NCBI GenBank assembly: GCA_015680685.1
Contig: MNCI01028834.1
Coordinates: 506,879 to 570,878, forward strand
Reading direction: 5' to 3'
DNA from: Gnetum montanum
Lineage: Eukaryota; Streptophyta; Gnetopsida; Gnetales; Gnetaceae
DNA: 64,000 bases
Made by a program: the position numbers and the translations under genes. How positions within the stretch are numbered: the first letter of the stretch is position 1; every line of letters begins with the position of its first letter. The notes under the pieces are model-generated. The model did no database searches and was not told the origin of the DNA. It worked only from the letters and a program-made list of their open reading frames with translations. Positions 1 through 10,890 of this stretch are shown here, piece after piece.

Positions 1-181
1 ATACCTCAGACTTGCTTAACCATACACCGTGACACATACAAGCAAGCCTGGGAAGACAACGAACGATTAACCCCAAGTGTTTCTTGTGGCGTTAAGGCAT
101 TTAGTCTGCGGAGTTTGACCGGATCGCGCGTGTACGCTCGTATTTGTATGGTAGAGTGTAGGGGTACCTCGCCACTCATCA
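1..181 (+). repeat. 3' end of an Athila-like LTR (A1 family)
   Basis: This segment aligns base by base, with scattered differences, to the last 180 bases of the two A1 LTRs (about 16279-16458 and 22508-22687). All three run through a cttacttaacca-like stretch, a cgctcgtatt box and a final ggggtacctc...ctcatca end. The LTR stops in tca at 181. No primer-binding site follows, so this is the end of a 3' LTR or of a solo LTR whose body lies before the window. The next base begins LINE endonuclease sequence, so this LTR sits inside or beside the LINE. Confidence 0.85.
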
Positions 182-3029
182 CTTAGGAAAACACATTTTC
201 TTTACAAACTCTCAAGTTGGAAGAGATGGTGTTCTTCTTTATGTTGCTCCAAAATATTCTTCTTGTTTCATTGATTCTGATTCTATTTCGAAAACTACAA
301 ATATTTGGGTTTACATAAATGTTTTTGGTGTAGATTTTGGCATTTGCAATATATATACTTCATGTGATTCCTAAGAAAGAACTTTGAATTAGTCTCAACT
401 TAACAATGAGCTTCCTTATGTTGTTTACTTAAGTTGTGAGGATTTTAATATGTTTGAAAATGACTTATACAAAATAGAAAGGATATAATTTACTTTTCAA
501 AAAGAAGAATGAAGAGCTTAGTCTTCCTTTAGGAGTAGGTTTGTAAATTCAAATCCCAATATTGGTAGGAATCATAGAAATTTAAGATGATTGACTTGGT
601 CTAGAAATATGTGGCTTGGTAATAATTTTTCACAAATTATATAGAGGTTATCTTTCCACTTCTTCTAATTTATGCTTTGAGTCCCAACATAGTTTATTTG
701 TTCAGGCATATGTACTTTTTCAGATAATCTACCCATCAAGTTTTGAATTCAAATAACAAGCCATGTGAATTTTTCCTATAATATATTTATTGGTATCTAA
801 TAAAAACTTTTCAGAGGTCATTTCAACATGTTTGGAAATTGGTTCCATGAAGAATAAATTTCAATGTTTCCATTAAAGATTGGAAAAATGATATTATTTG
901 CATTGTGATATTTTTAAGACACTTTGGTAAATACTTAGTTAAAAAGTTTTGAGTTATTAACCTTGTAAGTAGGTAAAAAATTCATATATTGATAATATAT
1001 TTATCTGATACCCCTCATGATAAAAGCATTTAGTAGTAGCTTCTGAGCCTTCAGTAGTAACAAAAAAAGTTTGTAAATCACAAGACCTGAGGTGATTTAC
1101 TTAAGCATCAGTTATCTTGGTTCAAAACAATGGATAGAGCCTCAAAAAAATTCTAAATTTTTTTTAAAAGTCCTAAAATGAATTATCAAATTGAAGAAAT
1201 TCATGTTAATGGCGAGATTCTCTCTACTTCTATAGATATTTTAAATGCTTTCTTTGCTCATTATTTAGATGTGTCTACTTCATGAGGTATTGATAAAGAG
1301 GTACTATACTTTTGTACATCTATGACTTTCACTTATTCTTACTCTATTTTGGAGAGGATGGCATATCAACTATGTAGAGTTTTAAAGATTCTCTTTCTTG
1401 TATGGCTAATGAAAAATCTCCTAGTCTTGAGGGTTTACCTTATAAGTTTTATAAATAATTCTAGGATGACATTATTGTTGATTTTTTCAACATGTATGAG
1501 GAAGCTTTATCTAAAGGTTCTTTTGGTTAAATGATTAATCAAGGTTTGAAAAAACTCATTTCAAAATAAAATAATAAATTTTAGATTACTAATTGATTGG
1601 CTATTACTTTATTGAATGTTAGCTATAAGATTATTGCCAAGGTACAAGTTTTAAAAGTTTGAAGATATTTTCCTTAATTAGTGAAAGAAGAACAAGCTGG
1701 TTTTGTTCTAGGTAGATTTATTTTTGATAATATTTTCACAGATATAGAGGCTATGAATTTGACCATGGATACTAACCTAGATATTGTTCTTCTAAAATTA
1801 AATTATGCTAAACTTATGATGAGGTGGAGTTGTCTTTTATTTGGCTATGTTACAAAAGTTAGGCTTCGATTCTTCTTTTATCTCTTAGAATGTTTTTTTT
1901 TTCTCTACTAGTGCCAATATATGTCTCAACAAGAGTTATTCTTCTACTATTACTATTCAAATATTAGTTACACAAGGCTATACTCTTGCTCTTTATCTTG
2001 TTGCTGAAGCTTTTGGATATATTTTACAACACTATCTTTTTCAGGACAAGGTGAAAGATTTATCTCTTATCACTAATGTCAAATTATTAATAATCACTTT
2101 GTAAATGATAGATTTCTAATTATAAAAGAAACTAAAGATAATTTAAACATTGTCCTTCATTGTATCCATGTTTATTATAAAACCTCTAATTTTGCTATTA
2201 ATTGGAACAAAACTCATCATATGAGATCCAAGCTTGATAATATTCCTTTAGAGCCTTCTAATTTTCATTGGAGTTAGGTTTAACCATATGAGTTTATAAT
2301 TCTATTGGGCATTCATTTTTATTCCTTAGCTTCTACTAGTCATTTTTGAGAGAAAGTTCTTCATAATTTTTTTCAGAAAATCAATAATTAGATTGGCAAA
2401 TTATTATCATTAGCAGGAAGATTTACTTCTAGAAGTTTGTAGTCTATCCATGTTTGTTATTCTTCCTTTATGCATTCTTTTAAAAGATCATATGAATAGT
2501 TAGAGCATCTTATGAGATCCTTTTTTGGAGAAACAATGATGCTCTCCACTACTTTTCTTGATTTCATTAGGAATCTTGTACTCTTAAAAAAAGTTAGTGA
2601 TTTGGAATTTCCTTTAGCCTATCCTCAGGGTATATTGCTTGTTACCAAATGGATTTTAAGAGCTTTGCAAGCTGATTAAATTTGAAAATTTATTATTAGA
2701 TACCAAATTAATTCTAGTTGTCCAACTATATTAAAAATTTGGTTTAAAATTCAATGGGAAAATTGCGTTATCACTTTTGCTAAAATTAAAAATAGAGGAT
2801 CATTTGTGGTTCAATGCTTTTGGTCAGCTTAGTAGCAAATTAGCCCTTATTTGTAATGATATATTTCCCAACATTCATGGGATTTCATTAAATGGATGTC
2901 TATCTGGTAGGCACCATGTTATGGAAATATTGGTACTTTAGGTGCTTATGATTCTCACTTAAAAAGAATTAAATTCAATCATAAAGCTATTTTTCATATT
3001 GCAGTATTTTCTCTAATACAACCCCTAGG
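182..3029 (+). pseudogene. L1-type LINE, endonuclease and reverse transcriptase part (decayed)
   Basis: Degenerate plus-strand coding remains of an L1-type non-LTR retrotransposon. At about 220-640 the endonuclease domain is visible (GRDGVLLYVAP, then FGICNIYTS, then EDFNMFE where the family has GDFN). At 1200-2270 the RT domain follows: KSPSLEGLPYKFYK matches the usual KAPGPDG block, EQAGFVLGRFIFDN matches the EQ.GFVPGR..DN block, VLLKLNYAK matches KLD.AKAYD, and FVNDRFLI at about 2096 stands where the catalytic F.DD should be, so the active site is mutated. From 2300 to 3020 the thumb and connection region can be read (KINNWIGKLLSLAGR). Stops and frameshifts are everywhere. The LINE is broken at 3029 by the chromovirus and resumes at 9753. 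Family assignment is firm; exact ends are not. Confidence 0.75.
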
Positions 3030-4017
3030 TGTACAAACACCTCTTCTGATCCCCTTGTTTTTCCTTATGTGTGATTTTTGTAGGTTTTTGGCTCTATGGA
3101 AATGTGTTGGAGGTGAAGAAGATGTCTTTTCCAAGAGCTAGAATTGCACAAGAAACATTTGAAGCATGCAAAACATGTCTTTACCAAGAGCTCAACCTTT
3201 AGGGAAGATATCTCTAATTGTAGAGGAGACATCCCAAAAGTACTGGAGATGTCTCTCTAAAAGAGGACATCTCTTAAACAAAGGAGACATCTCATGGGAA
3301 GACTTCTCAACCTATAGAAGATGTCTCATTCACCAAGGAGACATCTCCCACTCACAGAAGATGTCTCTTACAAATGGTGTAATTTTTCTGAAGACAATGC
3401 AAGGAGGTCAAATGTGACTTGTATAGCAGGAAAGATTCTAGAATTAACCATTCTAAGTTGGGAAATAGCTGAGAGAAAGTGGAAAAGATAGAAACAACAT
3501 GGGAACTTCAAGTTGAGCTTGTGGAAGGTTTCCTTAGATTTTTGTCTTATTCTCTTAATAAATATGTTGGTGTTTCATGCTTGTACCATGGAGATATGAA
3601 AAGGAGATGGCATGTAAGTTTTTGTGTTGAAATTGAGCAAGAGAGGGATAGCACATTAAGTGAGTGCATAGAGGTTGTAACTCTGAGATCAAATTATTGT
3701 ATGTTGACATGTGTATTCTATTCTTTCTTGTAAGTTGAGATCTTACTTCTAGGCTATGAAATAGATTCTCCATTGGTTGTGTCATGCATTAAAGTAACCA
3801 TTATGTGGTTGTAGAGCCTCATGCTCTATAGTATTGTTTGAGCATTTTGAAAGGTTTGGAATGTTTTGCAGGTCTTAAAAGCCTTGTTATAGTCTTCTAT
3901 TTTGAATAATTAAAGATAGCTAGTTTTCTTATTTTGTAGCAAGTAAATTAAATTTTCATAATATTTGAATTTAGTGTTGGAAGGTGATTTTAATATTGGA
4001 GTGAAGATGGTCCAACA
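3030..4017 (+). repeat. 5' LTR of the chromovirus
   Basis: About 988 bases that match 8764-9752 along their whole length. It begins near tgtacaaacacctcttctga and ends in ggtccaaca, four bases before the primer-binding site. Between about 3190 and 3370 the U3 region carries many copies of a 10-base palindrome-like box (gagatgtctc or gagacatctc), some inverted relative to others. The two LTRs differ visibly in point changes and small indels. Confidence 0.8.
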
Positions 4018-4021
4018 TTAT

Positions 4022-4033
4022 TGGTACCAGAGC
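4022..4033 (+). other. Primer-binding site, initiator-Met tRNA type
   Basis: TGGTACCAGAGC follows the 5' LTR by four bases. Plant Ty3/gypsy and copia elements commonly use TGGTATCAGAGC, complementary to the 3' end of initiator methionine tRNA; this copy has one change. It fixes the plus-strand orientation of the element. Confidence 0.8.
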
Positions 4034-4082
4034 TTTATGTTGATTGTTGCTTAGATTTAGTAGATGATTTTGTTAATTTTAG

Positions 4083-5260
4083 ATGATGCCCAAGAAGAAA
4101 CAGGTGCCAGCCTTAAATAGAGTCATGGAGAGCATGAAGTCTACCTTCTATATGATTGTCTCTTGATCCTAGCCATATCGTAGCCATACAAAGCTAGCAT
4201 AAAGGTAGAAAGAAATGTAAGTCCTAGCTATATCTAGACACATGAAGGTGATTAGCATGCACATTTAGATGAAGAAGTTTCATAACCAAGTGGATGCTAT
4301 GAAAGGATATTTTGACTATGGGAGTGTAGGAACCCATCAATTGGGGATTCCAATGGAAGGAAATCCTACTTCTTAGATGAAAATTCTAAGGGCCCCAATA
4401 ATGGTAACTTCTTCTTCTCCAAGAAATCTTGATGATGAAGATGAAGCAAGGCTTACTAGAGTGTTCTGTAATCCTACTAGGCTTCTATACATTGATTTGA
4501 AGACTTTTAATGAAGTAGAAGGTACTAATTCTTTTACAACTTGGTTGAAGGTACTTGAGAAGTACTTTGAGTTGGAATAGGTACCAAATAACTTGAGGCT
4601 AACTATTTCTAAATCCAAATTAAAAGATATGGCTTTGACTTGTTGGAAAAAGGATTCCTATAGTTATGAAAGATAAAATGTTTAACTCATTAAAGATTGA
4701 AATTTGATGAAATATAGGTTGAAAAAAAATTAGAACAATCTCATTATAGGTAAGAGACTATCATGAAGTTGAAATTCCTAAGACAAGGTGACAAGGATGT
4801 TAAATAATTATACATTGAATTTTATGATCTATTCTATCAAGCTAAGGTAAATTAGAATGAATATGAATAGGATTCAATATTTTTAAGAGGTTTTGAAATG
4901 ATGTATCAGTAGGATTTTTCTTTATATAAGGCATAAAATTTGGACAACACTTATGATTTAGTACTCAAGTCTAAGTAGAAATTATGTGGATTCAAAAATA
5001 AGAGAAAATAAACTTCCATTGAAAAGAAGAAGGGATTCAAGTTTGAAAAGGAATCCAAGTCCAAATATAAATACAAGAATGGAAAACATGAAAAGAAGAT
5101 AGATATGGATGATTTGAAGGATAAAGCCAAAAACAACCAACATAAGGGAGGTAATTTTCAAGGTAGCAGATAAGCTAAGATTTAATGCTTCAAGTATGGA
5201 GAATATGAATACAAGTAATGAGAATGTCCACTTTACAAAGAAGAAAAAGATAAAGATGTG
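4083..5260 (+). pseudogene. Chromovirus gag (decayed)
   Basis: Gag starts at the ATG at 4083, 50 bases after the primer-binding site. The capsid part can be read at about 4377-4660: FNEVEGTNSFTTWLKVLEKY followed by FELE and then a TAG stop, matching the retrotransposon gag pattern of a short G-T-...W...E.YFE core followed by LRL.ISK.K...L.CW. A zinc knuckle remnant (CFKYGEYEYK, two stops, ECP) lies at about 5188-5235; two of its metal-binding positions are lost. Gag normally forms the virus-like particle. Many stops make this copy non-functional. Confidence 0.65.
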
Positions 5261-5399
5261 AAAATCATGGTGATGGAGAAGACATCAAGCTAATGTCTTC
5301 AGTGATGTAATCCTAATGCTTCAAAAATTAAGAAATTTTCTAAATTAAATTCTTATGCATTCATGGGGAATGTGAATAGAGGAGATCATCCTAATAGAA

Positions 5400-5780
5400 A
5401 ATTTTTGTTTTGGATTAGAGCTAGATGTCTACTTAGTGGGAAATGGATTCATAGTTTTATTGATGGAGAAGCCCAAGAAAATTTTATTTTCTCTAGAACA
5501 ATTTCTAGATTCGGTTTGGTAACTAATCCTTAATCTAGACCTTATAAAGTACATTGGTTATCTACAATTTTTTCCAATAGTAACGGAACAATGTAATTTT
5601 AAAATTAAAAGTGAGGGTCTTCATGATATGGTAAGATGTGATGTGCTTTCAATAGATTATGCCAATGTAATTCTTAGTATATCTTATAATTTTGATAATG
5701 ATGCTTAGTACAATGAAGGAAGAAATGTGTGAAGCATAGCTAGATCTGATGGAATCCATGAGTTGATTCCCATGAAAGCT
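5400..5780 (+). pseudogene. Chromovirus aspartic protease (decayed)
   Basis: In one frame the remains read FIDGEAQENFIFSRTISRF, then LVTNP and PYKVHWLS, then DVLSIDYANVILSIS. Chromovirus retropepsins have an IDSGSTHNFIS active site followed by the CDV.PMD..H.LLGRPW block, and the order and spacing match. The catalytic DSG reads DGE here, so the active site is lost. The protease would release gag and pol proteins from the polyprotein. Confidence 0.5.
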
Positions 5781-5899
5781 AAATAAGTAAGGTATTAGAG
5801 CTCATTTAATGATTTCTTAATCCTTCTAGGAGAGAGAATACATTAAGAAACATTATGAACCATTCTTTTTTTTTGTTGTTATACAATAGTTACTACTAA

Positions 5900-7260
5900 C
5901 CATGATGATGTACAGGTTAAACTTCCTACAAGTGTGCTAGGTTTGAAGGAGAAATTTCCCAAGGTGTTCATGGTAAAATTGGATGTATTATCATTAATGA
6001 GAAATGTATAAAATCATATTGATTTTATTCCTAGTACTACCATTCCAATTGAGATGTATTACTAGATGGCATCAAATTAGAATGAATTGGAAAGGTAAAA
6101 GAGGAGTTAGTTACAAATGGGTTTACAAGGAAATACATTTCACCTTGTGAAATTATAGCAATGCTAGTTCCATAGAAGGATAAAAATGAATGAAGGATGT
6201 GCATTGATTCTAGGGGAATGAATAAAATAATAGTGAGGTACATATTTCCTATTCCAAGGATGGATTGATATCCTTGATGTCCTTACCAAGGAAGAGATTT
6301 TTAGCAAAATTGATTTAAAGAGTGGATACCATCAAATCATAATTAATCTTGGTGATGAATGGAAGATAGCTCTTAAGACACCATATGGATTTTCAAAGTG
6401 ATTGTTGATGTCATTTGGGCTTACAAATGCACCTACTACATTCATGAGGCTGATGCATGATGTATTGAAGTAATTGGTTGGTAACTACTACATTGTCGTT
6501 TTTGATGATATTTTAGTATATAGCTCTAATGAGGAAGATCACTTAGATTACTTAAGGGTGGTGACTCTAAAGTTGGAGGAGGAAAAATTGGTGATCAACA
6601 TGAAGAAAATTAATTTATTCAAGAGGAAAATCACATATTTGAATGGAAGCTACCAAGGTGAAGGCTATTATGGATTGGACAACTCCTAATAATGTTAGGA
6701 AGGTAAGATAATTTCTTATTTTAGTAGGTTTTAATAAATGATTTATTAAAAATTTTAGTTATATTTTATGATTTATATTTATTTAGTGAATAAAAATAAA
6801 TATTTTAGATGGAATAATAAAGACCAATGAATCTTTGACTTGTTGAAACCAAAGATTACTAGTGAAATGGTGCTGCAATTCTAGATTTTCATAAGCATTT
6901 TTAGGTGGTGGTAAAATCAAGTGGACTTGCCATTAGTGGAGTACTTTCACAAGAAGATAGTCCTATTTCTTTATTTTCAAAAAAGGTTAAATTAGTTAAG
7001 GAGAAAACATAGCATATATGAAAATGACTTGTATGTTATTCTAAGAAATCAAGCATTGAAAGCATTACTTGTTGCTAAAGGAGTTCACTTTGATAACAGA
7101 TCACAAACTGCTACAATTTATAAAATTTCAAAAGAAGTTGAATGCACAACATATGAAGTGGATTATGCAATTGCAACAATTCAATTTTATGTTAAAGTAC
7201 AAAAGTGGAAAATCCAACGTGGTGGTTGATGTAGCATCTAGGGTGCAATTGGTCAATTTC
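5900..7260 (+). pseudogene. Chromovirus reverse transcriptase and RNase H (decayed)
   Basis: RT blocks occur in order in shifting frames: PCEIIAMLVP, RMCIDSRGMNKIIV, then YIFPIPRMD, and the catalytic block VVFDDILVYSSNEEDH at about 6499-6545 with both aspartates kept. RNase H follows at about 6890-7240, with FTLITDHKLLQFIKFQKKLN, then AQHMKW and YKSGKSNVVVDVASR, the usual end of the chromovirus RNase H domain (V.DALSR). Together these copy genomic RNA into DNA. Several frameshifts and stops prevent expression as one protein. Confidence 0.75.
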
Positions 7261-7329
7261 AACATACCTTGTGTGGAAGGTACAAGTGATTTTTATTATT
7301 TATATAAGCATGATATTAATTTTGGGTAG

Positions 7330-8710
7330 GTGTGGAGAAGCCTTAAAGAGCCATTGATGAGTAGGATAGAATAGTAGAGGGACTATCATATTCATGATGA
7401 ACTATTATTCAAGAATGGAAAGGTATGTGTTCCTAGTTATGATTTTAGGAAAAATATTTTATTGAAAAGCATTATAGTAGCATGGCAAGTCACATGGGTA
7501 GGGATAAAATATTGGGACTTATGGGTAGGTACTATTTTTAGCCTAGTGTGTCAATTGAATTTTCAAAATTTGTGAAGGCATGTTTGACTTGTTAGAAGTT
7601 CAAATGCTATAAAGGAGTGACTAGAAATTATATGCCTTTTTCAATTCCCAAGGGTCCATGGTAAAGTGTGTTTATGGATTTTGTGAGTGGTATTTCAAAG
7701 ATTGAAAGTGGAAATGATAAAATTTTTATTGTTGTAAATACGTTCTCTAATATGGCACACTTCATTCTATGTAAGAAGGTGAGTGATGCTTCTCATGTTG
7801 CAAATTTTTTTCTAGCATGTTATGAAGTTGCATGGAATTCTTTCGAATATTGTCACTAATAGAGACTCCAAATTTGCTAGTAACTTTTGGAGGTCCCTTT
7901 GAAAAATTTTAGGGATAAAGTTAAATTTTTCTAGTGCATGTCATCCACAATCTGATTGTAAAACAAAGGTGGTAAATAAATCCTTGCTAAACATATTAAG
8001 ATGTTTGTGTAATGGACAACCAAATAGGTGAAAAAACTTGTTTAGTCATGCTGAGTTTTCATACACTAATCCTTTTCATATTGATATTGATAAAATAACA
8101 TTTGAAGTGAACTATGATTTTTTTCCAAAGATGGTAGACACTTTGAAGAGCTTTGATGGTGATGCTCAACTTAGTGTTGATTTTGTGTAAGTGATGAGGG
8201 ATCTTCATGCACAAGTCAAATAAAATATTGAGAAAAAAATCTAAAGAGAGAGTCTTGAAGATTAATGAGGATAAAGAAAAGTCAAATTTCACTATTGGTT
8301 ACTTGGTTTGGATGCACTTGAAGAAGAAATGAATGAGGGGTATTAACTTCTTAAAGGTAAAAGCCAAGATTATGAAGCCTTTCAAAATTAAAGCCAAGAT
8401 TAATGATAATGCTTTCGAAAGTAATTTACAAAATGATGTTAATATGTCTTTTGTATTTATGATTTTAAATCATATGCACTATCATGGAATTACTAATGAG
8501 GAAACCATATAGGGTAGCATAAAGGAGTTGAAGGGGGATATTCATCATTCCAAGCTTTTAATGGAGAAGAAAGTGATCATACTTAAGCAAAGGGAATCTT
8601 CTAGTACTTGCAAAGTGAAGAGGCATGAATATTTGATCCATTGGAAGGATTAGCTTACGAATGATGTTGTATGTGTTCATGAGATTAAAGTTCATGAGTA
8701 GGGGATCACT
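7330..8710 (+). pseudogene. Chromovirus integrase with chromodomain remnant
   Basis: Integrase is recognised from YHIHDELLFKNGKVCVP at about 7380 and from the core at 7668, MFMDFVSGISKIESGND..IFIVVNTFS, which contains the first catalytic aspartate block in its usual context. The following DNG and E blocks are heavily broken (about 7850-7960). At about 8570-8700 a chromodomain remnant reads CKVKRHEYLIHWKD, stop, LTNDVVCVHEIKVHE, matching the family pattern of R....YL..WKG...D.TW..E..L. Chromodomains steer integration to modified histones. It ends shortly before the polypurine stretch at about 8750-8762 and the 3' LTR. Confidence 0.65.
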
Positions 8711-8763
8711 TCAACCCCTAATCCCTTATTCACATGAGTTCACTATTTGAAGGATGGAAGAGT

Positions 8764-9752
8764 TGGTATAGGAACGCCTCTTTTGATCTCTTTCTTTTTC
8801 CTTGCATGTGAAGTTTTCAAATTTTTAGCTTCGTGGAGACATCTTGGAGTTCAAGGAGGAAACTTATCTAGGAGATAGACTACAAGGAGATGTCTAGAAC
8901 ATGCAAAAGATTTCTTTGTCAAGAGCTAATTCTTTAGAGGAGACATCTCTAGTTGCATATGAGACATTTTAAAAGTATTGGAGATGTATTTTTAGAAGAG
9001 AAGATGTCACAGAGGAAACAAATCCCAAATAGAGAAGACATCTTATAGAAAGACATCTTAACATGGAGAAGACATCTCACCCATGAAGGAGACTTCTCCC
9101 ACTCATAGAAGACATCTCTTCCAAAAGTTAAAATTGTGCTAGAGACGATTCGAGAAGGTCAAAGATGACTTGTATAGTAAGGATACTTCTAGAATTGATT
9201 GTTCTAAATTAGAAAATAGCTAGAAAAAGTTGAAAATGATAGAAATAGCATGAGAACTCCAATTTAAGTTTGCAAAAAAATTTCTTAGTTTTTTTTTATT
9301 TTCTTAATAAATATATTAGTGTTTCATGCTTATACCATGGAGATATGGAGAGGAGATTTCATGTAAGTTTTTGTGTTGAGCTTAAACAAGAGAGGAAGAG
9401 CACATTGAGCAAGTACATAGAGATTGTAGCTCCAAGTCAAGTTATTATTTGTTGGTCTACGTGTTCTAGTCTTACTTGTGAGTTGGGATCTCAGTTCTAG
9501 GTTGTGAAAGAAATTATTCATTCGTTATGTCTTGCATTAATAATAGTTATTATGTGGTTGTACAGCCTCATGCTCTACAACATCATTCAAGTGATTTGAA
9601 TACTTTGCAAGTTTTTGGAACCCTAGTGTAATCTTCTCTTTTGAATAAATTAAGATAAGTAGTTTTTTTTCTATTAAATAAATTATATTTTCATAATATT
9701 TGGATTTAGTGGTGAAAGGTGATTTTAATATTAGAGCAAACTTGCTCCACCA
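8764..9752 (+). repeat. 3' LTR of the chromovirus
   Basis: Matches the 5' LTR over its whole length, including the internal gagacatctc-type boxes (about 8940-9120) and the terminal gattttaatatt...ctccacca. It is preceded by the purine-rich aaggatggaagag, the probable polypurine tract. LINE sequence resumes immediately after it. Confidence 0.8.
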
Positions 9753-10890
9753 CTTCTATGTTATTAGAATGGAAAAAAAATCATTCAATTTAAATAAAAT
9801 AGATAAGGCCCCTTTTCAAAATCTTTATGACAATTGTTTAATAGTTTTCTTGGGATTTTCTTCTCAACTCTCATCTTATTTTTAGAATAATTAAAATTGG
9901 CCTAATGGTGTTAAGATGGTTCATTTTTCTCTTGAAAAAGGTATGTAGTGGTTTGATAGCATAAAGGCTCTTTTGAAAGCCTTAATCATAGATGGAAAAA
10001 TTAAGATATTGACAAAGGTTTGACACAAAAGTTTACAAACTTATGGAAACTTGGGGTGCAGCTCAAAGTCTAGTATTTTGCTTAGTATTTATTACATAGA
10101 GTCCTTCCTATTAGGTATTGATTACAACTGCTTGGTTTTGATAATCTAGTTTGTCCAATTCACTCTCATGAAGATTATATTGAACATGGTTTTATTCATT
10201 TCTATTTTTCTCAACAAATTTAGCAATGAATGTTTTTTTAGTTTCTGATTTCAAAAATTTTAAAATTCATCTACTTATGCCATTTGTTTATGGGTGATAA
10301 TTATTGGCACATTTGATATTTTTTGAAATGTGTCTTAGTTTGTGTTCTTTGTATTTAGAAGCATAGATGGGATGTGATCTACAAGAGACATTCTCTAAAG
10401 CAGAGCTTCAATTTTGAGATAAAGTTAAATATTTATATGAACCTTTTATTTCAAGTTCATAGTAAGAAAGCAAAGTATCCTAGGAATACTAATTCTATCT
10501 TTTCTTATGTATTTGAAAGAATTATCTATGTGCTATTCCTCAATTTCTTTTAGATGATGTTTGATTTTATATCATTTTTAATTTAGATGGCTTTTTTATT
10601 TTTATTTTTGATTTAACAAGAAATCTCTTGTTTTAAGTGAAAACCTAAAAGGATTCTTCTAAGAGATGGCATGGCTTGATCGTTTTCCTACCCCATAGAT
10701 GATGTTTATTAGGATTATTTGGAAGAGTAAAAACCAATATTTGCACCCCCAAAACCATTAAGCCTTTCGCTTCTCTTTCAGTCCTATTTTTAATGCTTTG
10801 AAGATATGATGTAATGCATTTTGTATTTGGGTTTTTGGTTATGAACCATCATATTACTACTTTGGATGTATTGTTACTATTTATTAATAA
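9753..10890 (+). pseudogene. L1-type LINE, C-terminal part with zinc-binding domain (decayed)
   Basis: This continues the LINE cut at 3029. At about 10025-10230 the reading FTNLWKLGVQLKV, then YLLHRVLPIRY, then LVCPIHSHEDYIEHGFIH is the zf-RVT domain that follows RT in plant L1 elements (LW...VP.K...F.WR.....LPT...L..R......C..C....E...HLF..C). The remainder to about 10890 has only weak coding signals and ends in an AT-rich, C-rich tail without a clear poly-A tract, so the 3' end is a guess. Confidence 0.6.

Larger units (their letters stand above)
3030..9752 (+). mobile_element. Ty3/gypsy chromovirus with both LTRs (decayed)
   Basis: A complete but dead LTR retrotransposon about 6.7 kb long. 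It has two LTRs of about 0.99 kb, a primer-binding site like the initiator-Met type, gag with a broken zinc knuckle, aspartic protease, RT, RNase H, integrase and a C-terminal chromodomain remnant. Gene order and chromodomain place it in the plant chromoviruses. It interrupts a LINE: RT-side sequence ends at 3029 and the LINE C-terminal domain continues at 9753. No clear 5-bp target duplication was found (ctagg before, cttct after), so the exact ends may be off by a few bases or the duplication has decayed. The many stops and frameshifts suggest an old insertion. Confidence 0.8.

Noticed and set aside
9700-9885. GDFN-like string (KGDFNIRAN) suggesting a LINE endonuclease domain
   Set aside because: This string lies in the terminal part of the chromovirus 3' LTR and its counterpart is in the 5' LTR at about 3983; the similarity is coincidental.
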